From: Aliivibrio fischeri ATCC 7744 = JCM 18803 = DSM 507
GTDB lineage: Bacteria > Pseudomonadota > Gammaproteobacteria > Enterobacterales > Vibrionaceae
Assembly: GCF_023983475.1 (NCBI RefSeq)
Contig: NZ_CP092712.1
Location: 930,001 to 994,000 of the forward strand
DNA: 64,000 nucleotides
Direction of reading: 5' to 3'
Shown here: one piece after another, positions 26,494-35,687 of the stretch
Layout of the letters: the number at the start of each line of letters is the position of its first letter
Numbering within the stretch: the first letter of the stretch is position 1
Position numbers and translations under genes: made by a program
The notes under the pieces: generated by a model
The model's input: the letters and a program-made list of their open reading frames with translations, nothing else
Databases searched by the model: none
What the model was told of the DNA's origin: nothing

Positions 26494-28317
26494 TTAAACC
26501 CTAACATCATGACGAGAATCACGACCCCAAACTAAATTGATAATGGCACGTGACGCGAAGATGCCGGTGAACATACTGGTTAATAGACCTAAGCCCAGTG
26601 TTAATGCAAAGCCTTGGATAGGGCCGTTACCTATGGTGTATAGAACCACTGCGGTAATCATGGTGGTGAAGTTGGCATCGAAAATGGTACCAAATGCACT
26701 ACTAAAGCCTCTATCAATGGCTTGAGCCAATGTTCGACCTTCTTTCTGTTTATCTTTAATACGTTCAAATATCAGTACGTTGGTATCAACCGCCATACCT
26801 ACGGTCAGTACAAGACCTGCAATACCCGGAAGGGTAAGAACCGCACCCGGAATAAGAGCAAGCAGACCAAATAGCATTACCATGTTGCCAATAAGTGCAA
26901 TGTTGGCAACCCAGCCTAAACGACGGTACCACACCGCCATAAATAGCAGCGTTAAACCAAGACCAAGACCTAAAGCAGCAAAACCGTTTTGGATGTTTTC
27001 AGCACCTAGCGTTGGACCAATAGTACGTTCTTCAACGATGGTTACAGGCGCAGTTAATGAACCAGCACGTAGAAGTAGAGCAAGCTCTTGAGATTCTTGA
27101 AGCGAGCCAGAACCTGTGATTCTAAAGCGGCTACCTAGCTGACTTTGAATCGTCGCAACACTGATGATTTGGTTACTTTGCTCTGTATTACCTGCACTAT
27201 CACGGCTGTATTCGTTGTATGAGGTTGCCATTGGCTTGCCCACATTGTGACGAGAAAACTCAGACATGATTTTGCCGCCTGAACTATCAAGAACAATGTT
27301 TACTTCTGCCATGCCCATTTCACCAAGACTCGCACGTGCATCAACAATGTGATCACCCGTTAGTACTGGTTTTCTGCCTACACGAACTGGTTGGCCGTTT
27401 TGGTCAGGAATAACCATTGTGCTGCCAGTGCCTTGTTCTTTTACTGCGTAGAAAGCAAGACTTGCTGTCGCACCGATAACGTTTTTCGCCGCTGCTGGAT
27501 CTTGAACACCTGGAAGCTCGATACGAATGCGGTTTTCACCTTGACGCTGAACCAGTGCTTCGGTAATACCTAACTCTTCAATACGGCTACGCATGGTTTG
27601 AAGGTTTTGCTGTACTGTTAGATTACGTACGGCAATTTTTTCATCTTCTTTTAGCGTTAATTTAAGATCAAAACCATCATCATTGGTGATTTGCCAAGTA
27701 GGGTAGTTTTTATGAATGAATTGACGAGCAGCGTGGCTTGCTTCTTCTGAAGGTAAGTGAACCACTAGCGTATCGCTGTCTACTTTTTGTAAGCGAACTG
27801 AGCGAATGCGTTCTTCACGTAGCTCTTGTTTTAGCGAGTCAGCTAATTCGTTACGTTGTGCTTGGTAAACTTGGTTTACATCCACATCCAGTAAGAATTG
27901 CACACCGCCACGTAAATCAAGACCGAGTTTGATTGGTTCAAAGCCCATGTTTTGCAGCCAAGCTGGTGCAGCAGGTGCAAGAGACAATGCTAGTGTGGTG
28001 CCTTTTTGGCTTTCATCAATCACTGAACCTAGAATATCTTTAGCGGCAACTTGTTGTGCTTCATCTTTCAAAATAACGATGGTTTTATCGCCTTTTTGTT
28101 CGATGCGTTTTACGTTAATGCCTTGCTCGGTTAGGGTGTTTTGTAGTGATACAACCGATGGAATGTGTCCATCTTTATTGGTGATTTGCACGGCGGCATC
28201 TTCACCATACCAAGTCGGGATCGCACTCAATAATAGAATAACAAGGGTCGTAATAAGTACGATGTATTTCCATTTAGAATAATGGTTCAGTCGTTGTATT
28301 GGTTGTTTTCTTTGCAT
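26494..28317 (-). CDS. secD2: Protein translocase subunit SecD, second set
   Basis: 607 aa. TM1 is near residues 16-36, followed by GLDLRGGVQFLLDVDV at the start of the large P1 periplasmic domain. The C-terminal membrane block holds GMAVDTNVLIFERIKD and ends with FASRAIINLVWG. SecD pairs with SecF and pulls substrates out on the periplasmic side. The ribosome binding site (AGGTGA, 28325-28330) immediately follows an 8-bp hairpin, so translation initiation is likely controlled by mRNA structure. In V. alginolyticus secD2 is held closed in this way until VemP stalls the ribosome upstream. Confidence 0.93.
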   Translation of the reverse strand: MQRKQPIQRLNHYSKWKYIVLITTLVILLLSAIPTWYGEDAAVQITNKDGHIPSVVSLQNTLTEQGINVKRIEQKGDKTIVILKDEAQQVAAKDILGSVIDESQKGTTLALSLAPAAPAWLQNMGFEPIKLGLDLRGGVQFLLDVDVNQVYQAQRNELADSLKQELREERIRSVRLQKVDSDTLVVHLPSEEASHAARQFIHKNYPTWQITNDDGFDLKLTLKEDEKIAVRNLTVQQNLQTMRSRIEELGITEALVQRQGENRIRIELPGVQDPAAAKNVIGATASLAFYAVKEQGTGSTMVIPDQNGQPVRVGRKPVLTGDHIVDARASLGEMGMAEVNIVLDSSGGKIMSEFSRHNVGKPMATSYNEYSRDSAGNTEQSNQIISVATIQSQLGSRFRITGSGSLQESQELALLLRAGSLTAPVTIVEERTIGPTLGAENIQNGFAALGLGLGLTLLFMAVWYRRLGWVANIALIGNMVMLFGLLALIPGAVLTLPGIAGLVLTVGMAVDTNVLIFERIKDKQKEGRTLAQAIDRGFSSAFGTIFDANFTTMITAVVLYTIGNGPIQGFALTLGLGLLTSMFTGIFASRAIINLVWGRDSRHDVRV

Positions 28318-28324
28318 AATAATT

Positions 28325-28352
28325 TCACCTCACATACGACAATGCGTATGCG
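28325..28352 (-). promoter_or_regulatory. Hairpin next to the secD2 ribosome binding site
   Basis: On the transcribed minus strand the arms CGCATACG (28352-28345) and CGTATGTG (28338-28331) pair over 8 bp with one G-U and a 6-nt loop. The Shine-Dalgarno AGGTGA follows the stem directly. The U-rich run upstream of the stem can extend pairing into AGG, which would hide the site. Confidence 0.65.
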
Positions 28353-28373
28353 AAAAAGTCACAAATCTAGCTA

Positions 28374-28399
28374 GATCAAATGCTTATATAGATTGGTAT
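28374..28399 (-). repeat. Dispersed intergenic repeat, vemP-secD copy
   Basis: On the minus strand it begins ATACCAATCTATATAAG and continues CATTTGATC. It matches 24 of 26 bases with the copy at 35690-35715. Confidence 0.6.
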
Positions 28400-28447
28400 A
28401 AGTACAGAAATAACTAAGTGATAAATCGATGGATTTTGAATGTGAAA

Positions 28448-28954
28448 TTAAGCCGCAGGGAACAGTCGATGACTGTAGAGGAGGTTACTTTCTTTCCAAG
28501 CAGAGACTCGAGAAACCGATGAATAGCTGTATAACGCCCAATCAACACTTGGTTTTGGTTTTTCTTGATAACCAATGGTTAATTGTTCTGAAGGGATCGC
28601 TGGGATCTCTAATGCTAATTCATAAACAGGGAAAACTTCTTCTGGCTCATGGCGTGCTAGGTTTGCCATACGAGATGAGTTACCTACACCAAGATTAACA
28701 TTATGGCCTTGAGAAGAATTTTGAGAATGGGAAGAGAGCGTATTGCTTGGAGTGTCTGCGACATTGCAAGTTAAGAAGTCAACTTGATGCGTTAATGACG
28801 GGTCTAAAGTTAGGTTCACTTGAATAGTAGAGTGCTGCTCAATGGTAAAATTGGCAATCACGTTGTCACTGTTTTGCTGATATGAAGATGCCTGAGCAAG
28901 CGAACTTACCCCTAAGCATAAACAGATGATCAGTAATCGAAACAGTTGTACCAC
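28448..28954 (-). CDS. vemP: VemP-like Sec export monitor with a C-terminal arrest motif
   Basis: 168 aa. It has an N-terminal signal sequence (MVQLFRLLIICLCLGVSSLA) and a low-complexity middle. The C-terminal segment contains SRVSAWKESNLLY, matching the R-V-S-x-W-K-E-x-N-x-x-Y arrest core that I recall from V. alginolyticus VemP (159 aa). VemP stalls the ribosome near its own C-terminus when export is slow. This unfolds the mRNA hairpin before secD2 and raises SecDF2 synthesis, which matters at low sodium. Gene order (vemP, then secD2, secF2) and the hairpin before secD agree. The tail after the arrest core (SHRLFPAA) differs from V. alginolyticus, so the exact stall codon is uncertain. Confidence 0.85.
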   Translation of the reverse strand: MVQLFRLLIICLCLGVSSLAQASSYQQNSDNVIANFTIEQHSTIQVNLTLDPSLTHQVDFLTCNVADTPSNTLSSHSQNSSQGHNVNLGVGNSSRMANLARHEPEEVFPVYELALEIPAIPSEQLTIGYQEKPKPSVDWALYSYSSVSRVSAWKESNLLYSHRLFPAA

Positions 28955-29068
28955 GAAAAATCCAGTGATGTGTAATAGACCATCGCATCGTATTCGATGA
29001 ATGGCCTTACTGGCAAGTGAAATTAACGGATAAATAAAAATTGATGTAATTTTTGTTGTTTATTTCGC

Positions 29069-29974
29069 TTATTTTCTTGATGCATTCTTGGATTCAAAGC
29101 GTTCAAGTACATGATCAATAAAGGCTCTTAAGCGTTTTGGTAGCAATTTATTTTGAGGAAACACCAAGCTAATTGCCACCCGTGGTAAATCCCAATCAGG
29201 CAAAATTCGTACTAATTCACCATTGTTAATGTGCTCACGGCAGATGAATTCAGGTAATGAAGCAATACCTAATCCACTCAAGCAGGCGGATTTACAAGCG
29301 GTAACTGTATTGACTTTTAAGCGGTAGGGTAAGTTAACTCGAATCGCTTTATCGACCTGATTAAAGTACAGATTAGGCACTTTAACTGCGTTTACCACTC
29401 TGATTTGATGATGAGGTGCTTGGAGATCTTCTGGGGTCTGAATATGGCCATAGTTATTTAAATACTCAGGACTAGCGGCAATGATACGCTCTGAAAAATC
29501 AATGGTTCTTGCAACTAAAGAAGAGTCATTGATTTCTCCAATTTGTACGTATAAGTCGATACCATCACCAATAATATCCACCTCACGGTTGGTCATTTCA
29601 AGGTTAATCGAGACTTCTGGATAACGTTTTAAAAAGCTATTGATGTAATCAGACATAACGTTATGTCCAATCTCTACTGGCATGGCTAAATTCAGATGAC
29701 CACGAATGAGGTTTTGGTTTGCGGTGAGCTCTAATTCGGTTTGTTGCATGATATCGAGTACTTTTACGCTGGCTTGATAAAAGATTTCCCCTTCTTGAGT
29801 TAGCCCTAACTTTCTTGTTGAACGAGTGATGAGCTTCACACCTAGGTGTTCTTCAAGCTCTGCTAATTTTCGGCTTACTGTTGATTTTGTCATTCCAAGA
29901 TTGGTGGTAGCTTGGGTAAAGCTACCAGAATCAACAACTTGGTTTAATAGTGTGATGTTATTTAAATCCATCAT
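29069..29974 (-). CDS. LysR-family transcriptional regulator
   Basis: 301 aa. It has an N-terminal helix-turn-helix (residues about 18-37, SFTQATTNLGMTKSTVSRKL) and a LysR substrate-binding domain with a periplasmic-binding-protein fold. It is divergent from the emrA/emrB-like pair, with a 133-bp shared promoter region. The standard LysR arrangement suggests that it controls that efflux operon. The inducer is unknown. Confidence 0.88.
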   Translation of the reverse strand: MMDLNNITLLNQVVDSGSFTQATTNLGMTKSTVSRKLAELEEHLGVKLITRSTRKLGLTQEGEIFYQASVKVLDIMQQTELELTANQNLIRGHLNLAMPVEIGHNVMSDYINSFLKRYPEVSINLEMTNREVDIIGDGIDLYVQIGEINDSSLVARTIDFSERIIAASPEYLNNYGHIQTPEDLQAPHHQIRVVNAVKVPNLYFNQVDKAIRVNLPYRLKVNTVTACKSACLSGLGIASLPEFICREHINNGELVRILPDWDLPRVAISLVFPQNKLLPKRLRAFIDHVLERFESKNASRK

Positions 29975-30107
29975 AAGGGCGCAACCTAATCATTAGTAAG
30001 AATTATGCAACAGTGTTTCCTTTTTTTCCTATCTAATCAATTAATCTTTTTAGTTTTATACTCTGTATCCACAATATTAGAATTTTATAAAGATAGGTAA
30101 AGCCTCA
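29975..30107. promoter_or_regulatory. Divergent promoter region lysR / emrA-like
   Basis: 133 AT-rich bp. CCTATCT (30028-30034) and AGATAGG (30091-30097) form a long-spaced inverted repeat, the second overlapping the likely ribosome binding site of the emrA-like gene. This could be a LysR-type binding pair, but the spacing is unusual. Confidence 0.35.
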
Positions 30108-31148
30108 GTGACTGAATTAAAAAAGAAGAAAAATAAAGCACCGTTAATCGCAACAGTCATTTTTATTTTATGTGGCGCCTTGGGTGCCGGTTATTGGTAC
30201 GGCTACGGTCAGTATTTCCAATCAACGGATAATGCGTACCTTCAAGGCGATATCACGACAATCAGCTCAAAAGTAGGTGGTTATATTCAACAAACCTTAG
30301 TTGAAGATAATCAGAAAGTAAAAGCTGGGGATTTACTGGCAACCATTGATGACCGTGATTTCTTGGCTGAACAAGAAAAAGCGGAAGCCAATGTGGCTGT
30401 TAATGCGGCAGCAATTACGAATTTAAATGCAGAGCGTAAATTGCAAGATATTCGAATTCGTCAGGCTGCGAGCCAAATTGAGTCGGCACAAGCGGATCTT
30501 GAGCGTGCTCAACAACAAGTAAAACGTACAAAAGCGTTAATTAAAAAGAATTATTCTTCGCAAGATGAATTAGATAACAATGTGTCACACTTGAAAGTGG
30601 CGATTGCGAATCTAGATGCAGCAAAAGCGAATTACCAAGCATCGAAAGAGCAAATCAACGTAATTGAAAGCCAAATCGGTCAAGCAAATGCAATGCTAAA
30701 CCAAGCAAAAACGGCGTTAGACCAAGCGAATTTGAATTTATCTTATACTAAGATTTACGCGCCAATTGATGGCATCGTTGGTAAACGCAGCTTACGTGAA
30801 GGTCTATTAGTTCAAGCTGGAATGCCATTACTTAGTTTGGTTCCAACCAAAGAAGTGTGGATTGAAGCGAACTTTAAAGAAACACAGCTAGAAAAAATTC
30901 ATCATGGTCAAAAAGTGTTTGTGGATCTTGATGCTTACCCTGATCTGCATCTAAAAGGGATTGTAGAAAGCTTCTCGCCAGCAACAGGTGCTAAATTTGC
31001 GCTTCTGCCACCAGAGAACGCAACAGGTAACTTTACGAAAATTGTGCAACGTGTGCCGGTTAAGATCAGCATTTTAAATACTGATTTACTGGATGGTAAA
31101 TTGATCCCGGGTCTGTCTGTGGTTGCGACTGTTGATACCCGAGGTTAA
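30108..31148 (+). CDS. EmrA/HlyD-type membrane fusion protein
   Basis: 346 aa. It has one N-terminal membrane helix (IATVIFILCGALGAGYW), a biotinyl-lipoyl-like half motif, a long coiled coil (about residues 95-210) and the HlyD D23 half (NLSYTKIYAPIDGIVGKRS). It bridges an inner-membrane MFS pump to an outer-membrane channel. The start is GTG 30108, with AGG about 10 bp upstream; there is no better ATG. It is followed 2 bp later by the EmrB-like pump. The outer-membrane partner is not encoded nearby and may be TolC. Confidence 0.88.
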   Translation: MTELKKKKNKAPLIATVIFILCGALGAGYWYGYGQYFQSTDNAYLQGDITTISSKVGGYIQQTLVEDNQKVKAGDLLATIDDRDFLAEQEKAEANVAVNAAAITNLNAERKLQDIRIRQAASQIESAQADLERAQQQVKRTKALIKKNYSSQDELDNNVSHLKVAIANLDAAKANYQASKEQINVIESQIGQANAMLNQAKTALDQANLNLSYTKIYAPIDGIVGKRSLREGLLVQAGMPLLSLVPTKEVWIEANFKETQLEKIHHGQKVFVDLDAYPDLHLKGIVESFSPATGAKFALLPPENATGNFTKIVQRVPVKISILNTDLLDGKLIPGLSVVATVDTRG

Positions 31149-31150
31149 GC

Positions 31151-32752
31151 ATGAGTCAATCGGTAAGTATTCCTGAAGGTGAAGTGGTTGAAAAACCACT
31201 TGAACCTGAGATCCCACGTCGTCATTGGATAGCATTATTTGGTGGTTTGATTGGTGCCTTTATGGCGATCCTTGATATCCAAATCACCAACTCATCTCTA
31301 AAAGACATTCAAGGTGCATTATCGGCAACCATGGATGAGAGTTCTTGGATTTCCACCTCTTATCTTGTTGCTGAAATGATAGCGATCCCATTAAGTGGTT
31401 GGCTGTCTGTAGCGCTAGGTAAACGTCGTTATCTAACATGGACAACCGTCGTATTTACCGTTGCTTCATTACTGTGTTCTTTTTCATGGAACATGGGCTC
31501 GATGATTGTGTTTCGTGCCATTCAAGGGTTTAGTGGCGGTGCGTTAATTCCTCTGGCGTTTTCTCTTGTGGTTCACTTATTACCTGTGAACAAACGTGCG
31601 GTGGGGATGGCTCTGTTTGGGGTAACGGCGACCTTTGCTCCTTCTATTGGTCCAACGCTTGGTGGTTGGTTAACTGAGCATTTCTCTTGGCACTACATTT
31701 TTTATATCAACCTACCACCAGCAATCGCTTTATTGTGCATGGTGAATTACGGTCTGGATGATGAGCCATTAAAGCTAGAAAGCCTATTGAAGGCCGATTG
31801 GCTTGGTATTATCACGATGGCGATAGGTTTGGGTTGTTTAGAAGTGGTACTTGAAGAAGGGAACCGTGAAGAATGGTTTAGCTCAAGCTTTATTATTACG
31901 CTATCTATTATTTCAGTTATCAGCCTAACCTACTTTATTATCAATGAGTTGCAGCATAAAAAACCATTGGTTAATTTGCGGCTGTTAAAGCAAAGTCAGT
32001 TTGCCATGTCGTGTATTGCGTATTTGATTTTGGGTATGGCTTTGCTGGGTTCTATCTATGTGCTGCCAATGTATATGATCCAAATTCAAGGTTATAACGC
32101 CTTGGAGATTGGTGAAGTGTTAATGTGGATGGGTTTTCCTCAATTATTGATCTTCCCATTAGTGCCGAAATTAACGCAGATCATTAAAGCAAAATATTTG
32201 GTGTTCTTTGGTTTCTCTATGTTTGGTATTAGCTGCTTTGTAAATACACACATGAGTTATTTGTTTGGTGGTGATCAGCTCATTTTCTCCATGATATTAC
32301 GTGCGATTGGCAGTCCGTTTATTATGGTTCCTTTGTCGTTGGTGGCAATGGAAGGAATTCAAAAGCAAGAAGTGGCTGATGCATCAACCATTACCAATGT
32401 TTTACGAAACCTTGGTGGTGCGTTCAGTATTGCGTTTATTGCTACGCTATTGGATAACAAAACTCGTGAGCATTTAGGGCATATTAAAGAAACCCTAACC
32501 AGTGTGAGCACGGATGGTTGGTATCAATTAAACCAGAGTGCGGCGATGTTTGTGGCTAAAGGCAGCGATCCTGCGACGGCGATGCAGCAAGCAAAAGCAT
32601 CTCTCACCATGACAATGCAACGCGATGCAGCGATCATGGCGTATAATGATGTCTTTTTTATGATGTCCTGCTTCCTTGCTTTTGCTGCTATTTTGATGTT
32701 TTTTGTTAAATCGAATGGCAAGCCTGATCCTATGGCAGGCGGCGCACACTAA
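31151..32752 (+). CDS. EmrB/QacA-type (DHA2) MFS drug exporter
   Basis: 533 aa with 14 predicted membrane helices. DHA2-family motifs are visible: LDIQITNSSLKDIQ in TM1, GWLSVALGKRRY (motif A), and GVTATFAPSIGPTLGGWL (motif C). It exports hydrophobic compounds by proton antiport together with the adjacent membrane fusion protein. Probably regulated by the divergent LysR protein. Substrate unknown. Confidence 0.9.
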   Translation: MSQSVSIPEGEVVEKPLEPEIPRRHWIALFGGLIGAFMAILDIQITNSSLKDIQGALSATMDESSWISTSYLVAEMIAIPLSGWLSVALGKRRYLTWTTVVFTVASLLCSFSWNMGSMIVFRAIQGFSGGALIPLAFSLVVHLLPVNKRAVGMALFGVTATFAPSIGPTLGGWLTEHFSWHYIFYINLPPAIALLCMVNYGLDDEPLKLESLLKADWLGIITMAIGLGCLEVVLEEGNREEWFSSSFIITLSIISVISLTYFIINELQHKKPLVNLRLLKQSQFAMSCIAYLILGMALLGSIYVLPMYMIQIQGYNALEIGEVLMWMGFPQLLIFPLVPKLTQIIKAKYLVFFGFSMFGISCFVNTHMSYLFGGDQLIFSMILRAIGSPFIMVPLSLVAMEGIQKQEVADASTITNVLRNLGGAFSIAFIATLLDNKTREHLGHIKETLTSVSTDGWYQLNQSAAMFVAKGSDPATAMQQAKASLTMTMQRDAAIMAYNDVFFMMSCFLAFAAILMFFVKSNGKPDPMAGGAH

Positions 32753-32824
32753 CAAATCTGGGTTGATGCTCGCATCTTTAAAAGGTTTGGGTATAATGCG
32801 CCAGAATATTGAAATGAGGTTCTC

Positions 32825-33529
32825 ATGCGTTTAGATAAATTTTTGTGCGAAACATTAGGTGCCACTCGTAAAGAAGCAACTCGAATCATTAAAAGTGGTA
32901 CGGTTACTGTTGATGGCGTGAAAACAAAAGTAACATCTGTAAAAGTAACAGATGATTCAACCGTTGAATGGGATGGACGTGAACTGAAATTCCACGGTCC
33001 TCGCTACATTATGCTATTTAAACCAGATGGTTATGTATGTTCTCATGAAGACAGTACGCACCCATCGGCATTGTCTTTATTAGATGAAGTGAATCTTGAG
33101 AAGCTGCATTTCGCTGGTCGTTTAGATGTTGATACAACCGGTTTAGTGCTTATTACGGATGACGGTCAATGGTCTCATAAGATCACATCACCTAAACGTA
33201 AGTGTGCGAAAACATACCGTGTATGGCTTGCTGATCCAATCGGTGCTGATTACGCTGAGAAATTGGAAGCGGGTATTCAGCTTAAGAGCGAAAAAGATCT
33301 GACGATGCCAGCTGTAATGGAAATTGTTGATGAAGAAGAACACGAACTTCTATTAACTATCCATGAAGGTAAATACCACCAAGTGAAACGTATGTTTGCT
33401 GCTTTAGGCAATAAAGTTGAAGGTTTACACCGTGCTCAAATCGGTGGTTTAGGTTTGGATTATTCTCTAGAACCAGGTGAGTACCGTTACTTAACTGAAG
33501 AAGAAGTTGACGCGGTATTTGGCGAATAA
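32825..33529 (+). CDS. rsuA: 16S rRNA pseudouridine-516 synthase
   Basis: 234 aa (E. coli RsuA 231). The N-terminal S4 RNA-binding domain (MRLDKFLCETLGATRKEA) is followed by the RsuA/RluB catalytic domain with GRLDVDTTGL, whose Asp is catalytic. It modifies U516 of 16S rRNA. A TATAAT lies at 32792-32797, and GAGG precedes the ATG. As in E. coli, bcr follows rsuA, and its other E. coli neighbour radD is found 19 kb to the left here. Confidence 0.93.
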   Translation: MRLDKFLCETLGATRKEATRIIKSGTVTVDGVKTKVTSVKVTDDSTVEWDGRELKFHGPRYIMLFKPDGYVCSHEDSTHPSALSLLDEVNLEKLHFAGRLDVDTTGLVLITDDGQWSHKITSPKRKCAKTYRVWLADPIGADYAEKLEAGIQLKSEKDLTMPAVMEIVDEEEHELLLTIHEGKYHQVKRMFAALGNKVEGLHRAQIGGLGLDYSLEPGEYRYLTEEEVDAVFGE

Positions 33530-33555
33530 TTAATCAGCCTTATCAATCCAATATT

Positions 33556-33592
33556 AAAAACGGCGTGGCATTTATGTCTCGCCGTTTTTTTG
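33556..33592 (+). terminator. Terminator of rsuA
   Basis: The arms AAAAACGGCG and CGCCGTTTTT have a 14-nt loop and are followed by further T residues. Confidence 0.88.
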
Positions 33593-33663
33593 TGTAAATT
33601 TTATGCAAAGAGCTCGAATATAAAAGGCATGTTGTAAGAGGGCGTGATACTATAATAAATCAA

Positions 33664-33688
33664 ATAAATATCTGATCATTCTTGTTTG
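33664..33688 (+). repeat. Dispersed intergenic repeat, rsuA-bcr copy
   Basis: ATAAATATCTGATCATTC followed by TTGTTTG matches 22 of 25 bases with part of the copy downstream of the bcr operon (35702-35726). Confidence 0.5.
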
Positions 33689-33743
33689 AATCGATATTGT
33701 TTGAACTCCTGTCCTGCTGTTTTATTTTATTGGTATCGCTGTT

Positions 33744-34949
33744 ATGTCATCCTCTGAAACTGCTCTTTCTGAGCCCCCAAAATTAAGCATACTATTAGTT
33801 ATTATTTTAGGTGCAATTTCTGCACTAACTCCATTAGCTATTGATATGTATGTACCTGCGATGCCAAGTATTGCTTCTGACTTAGGCGTAACCGCTGGCT
33901 CAGTACAAATGACATTAACCGCTTATACTGCGGGTTTTGCCATTGCCCAATTGATTCATGGTCCATTAGCTGACAGTTATGGTCGACGCCCAGTCTTGAT
34001 TATTGGCACGGTTTTATTTGCTATTTGTGCGGTTATTGGTGCGTTAGTCGGTGGCATTGAATCATTAATGTACATTCGTGTTCTGCAAGGTGTTGCTGGT
34101 GCGGCTTCTGCTGTGGTAGTTCAAGCGATTGTTCGTGATATGTTTAATAAAGAAGATTTCGCACGAATGATGGCATTCATTACTTTGGTGATGACTGTAG
34201 CGCCTTTGGTTGCCCCTATGGTGGGTGGACACATGGCGGTGTGGTTTGGCTGGCGTTCTATTTTCTGGTTGTTAGCGGCTTTTGCTGTGCTGATTATTTT
34301 GGCTATTTTATGGCGTATTCCTGAAACCTTAACTGATGAGAACCGTTCTCCGTTTAGGTTAATGACGTCTCTACGAAATTACCGCTCGTTATTTAAAAAC
34401 CCTGTCTCTCTTGGTTTAATTTTTTCTGGTGCGTTCTCTTTCGCTGGTATGTTCTCATTTTTAACCGCTGGCTCGTTTGTTTACATTGATATTTATGGTG
34501 TGAGTGTTTCGAACTTTGGTTATCTGTTTGGCCTTAATGTGGTGTTCTTAATTATTATGACCACGATCAATGGCCGCATTGTTAAGAAAATGGGCTCACA
34601 TAACATGGTGAAATTGGGTATCTCAATCCAATTATTCGCGGGTATTTTGATGGTTGTAGGCCAATTACTCGATTGGGGTTTATGGGGTACTGTGGTTCCA
34701 GTGGTTTTATTTGTTGGTTGTATTTCTACCATAGGTAGTAACACCATGGGTTTATTATTAAGTCATTACCCTAAAATGGCAGGTACTGCTTCGTCATTAG
34801 CGGGTACATTACGTTTTGGTACTGGTTCATTGGTTGGGGCGTGTATTGCAATGTTCCCTTCTGATTCGGCTTGGCCTATGGTAAGTTCCATGGCAGCATG
34901 TTCTATATTATCTTTTGGTTGTTATTTTGTGTTTGGACGAAAAGCGTAA
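33744..34949 (+). CDS. bcr: Bcr/CflA-family MFS drug exporter
   Basis: 401 aa, 12 predicted membrane helices. Bcr/CflA signatures are LTPLAIDMYVPAMPSI in TM1 and the motif A loop GPLADSYGRRPV. E. coli Bcr exports bicyclomycin, sulfonamides and other compounds. The gene pair rsuA-bcr is conserved in gamma-proteobacteria, which supports the name. The next gene starts directly at its stop. Confidence 0.9.
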   Translation: MSSSETALSEPPKLSILLVIILGAISALTPLAIDMYVPAMPSIASDLGVTAGSVQMTLTAYTAGFAIAQLIHGPLADSYGRRPVLIIGTVLFAICAVIGALVGGIESLMYIRVLQGVAGAASAVVVQAIVRDMFNKEDFARMMAFITLVMTVAPLVAPMVGGHMAVWFGWRSIFWLLAAFAVLIILAILWRIPETLTDENRSPFRLMTSLRNYRSLFKNPVSLGLIFSGAFSFAGMFSFLTAGSFVYIDIYGVSVSNFGYLFGLNVVFLIIMTTINGRIVKKMGSHNMVKLGISIQLFAGILMVVGQLLDWGLWGTVVPVVLFVGCISTIGSNTMGLLLSHYPKMAGTASSLAGTLRFGTGSLVGACIAMFPSDSAWPMVSSMAACSILSFGCYFVFGRKA

Positions 34950-35630
34950 ATGAGTAAAGAAAAAAAAGCAGTTGATTATTATCAAGAAATTCAACGAGTA
35001 ATTAATAGTGCTCTTGGTGATCTACAAGAGTCTAAAGACAGTGGCCGTTTACCTAAAAACCCGGTAAGTGCGAATCACTTTTTAATTCGTTGGGTAACAA
35101 CTGCAATTAAGTCTCAACGTTTTGCACATTGCGTTGCAAAAGATTTGATGACTTGGCAAAAAGAGGGACGCACAAAAGGGACGGGTACTCAATTACCGGT
35201 GCGTTTTGAACAATACTCTCGTTTATACGCTGAGTTAGCGCCTGTTGAGCAAGCAAAATCTATTTCTAAATCTGCGATTATGGCGTGGAGTGAATCACTA
35301 GAAGAGAAAGAATGGTGTGTAACAACAGAATATGAAGTATTAGAAAAAGCATCGCTGTTTTCTGATGGTGATCATTCATTTATCATTTGTTCTACTCAAC
35401 TTGAATCATGCTTTGATGCTGAAAGTGAAGAGTTAATTAAACCACTGACTTGTTATGTGCGTGGTAATCACCATGAGTTTGTTGAATCGGCTTTTGAGCA
35501 TGGTTTAATGGTGCATAAGCGTTCAGATTACAAATCAAAAGTGAAGTATCATGGAGAGTATTTAATTTACCCTCATAACCACGGTACTCAGTTAGGTGAA
35601 ATTCCATTTTCATTTAATGTGAAAAAATAA
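34950..35630 (+). CDS. DUF2913-like protein of unknown function
   Basis: 226 aa, soluble, no signal peptide. The N-terminal VDYYQEIQRVINSALGDLQE helix and the middle NHFLIRWVTTAIKSQRFAHCVAKDL resemble the Vibrio DUF2913 family as I remember it. The ATG follows the bcr stop with no gap, so it is translated from the same mRNA. Function unknown; the link with Bcr is positional only. Confidence 0.6.
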   Translation: MSKEKKAVDYYQEIQRVINSALGDLQESKDSGRLPKNPVSANHFLIRWVTTAIKSQRFAHCVAKDLMTWQKEGRTKGTGTQLPVRFEQYSRLYAELAPVEQAKSISKSAIMAWSESLEEKEWCVTTEYEVLEKASLFSDGDHSFIICSTQLESCFDAESEELIKPLTCYVRGNHHEFVESAFEHGLMVHKRSDYKSKVKYHGEYLIYPHNHGTQLGEIPFSFNVKK

Positions 35631-35646
35631 TCGATTATCGAGATTG

Positions 35647-35674
35647 AATGGGCTCTTAGTAGAGCCCATTTTTT
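35647..35674 (+). terminator. Terminator of the bcr operon
   Basis: A perfect 10-bp stem, AATGGGCTCT and AGAGCCCATT, with tetraloop TAGT is followed by TTTTATTTTT. Confidence 0.92.
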
Positions 35675-35687
35675 ATTTTTCCTATTC

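Noticed and set aside
26780-27091. 103-codon + strand frame inside secD
   Set aside because: Antisense shadow of a strongly conserved secD membrane domain.
28429-28698. 89-codon + strand frame opposite the VemP-like gene
   Set aside because: It is antisense to vemP, has no ribosome binding site, and the minus-strand protein has a signal peptide and arrest motif.
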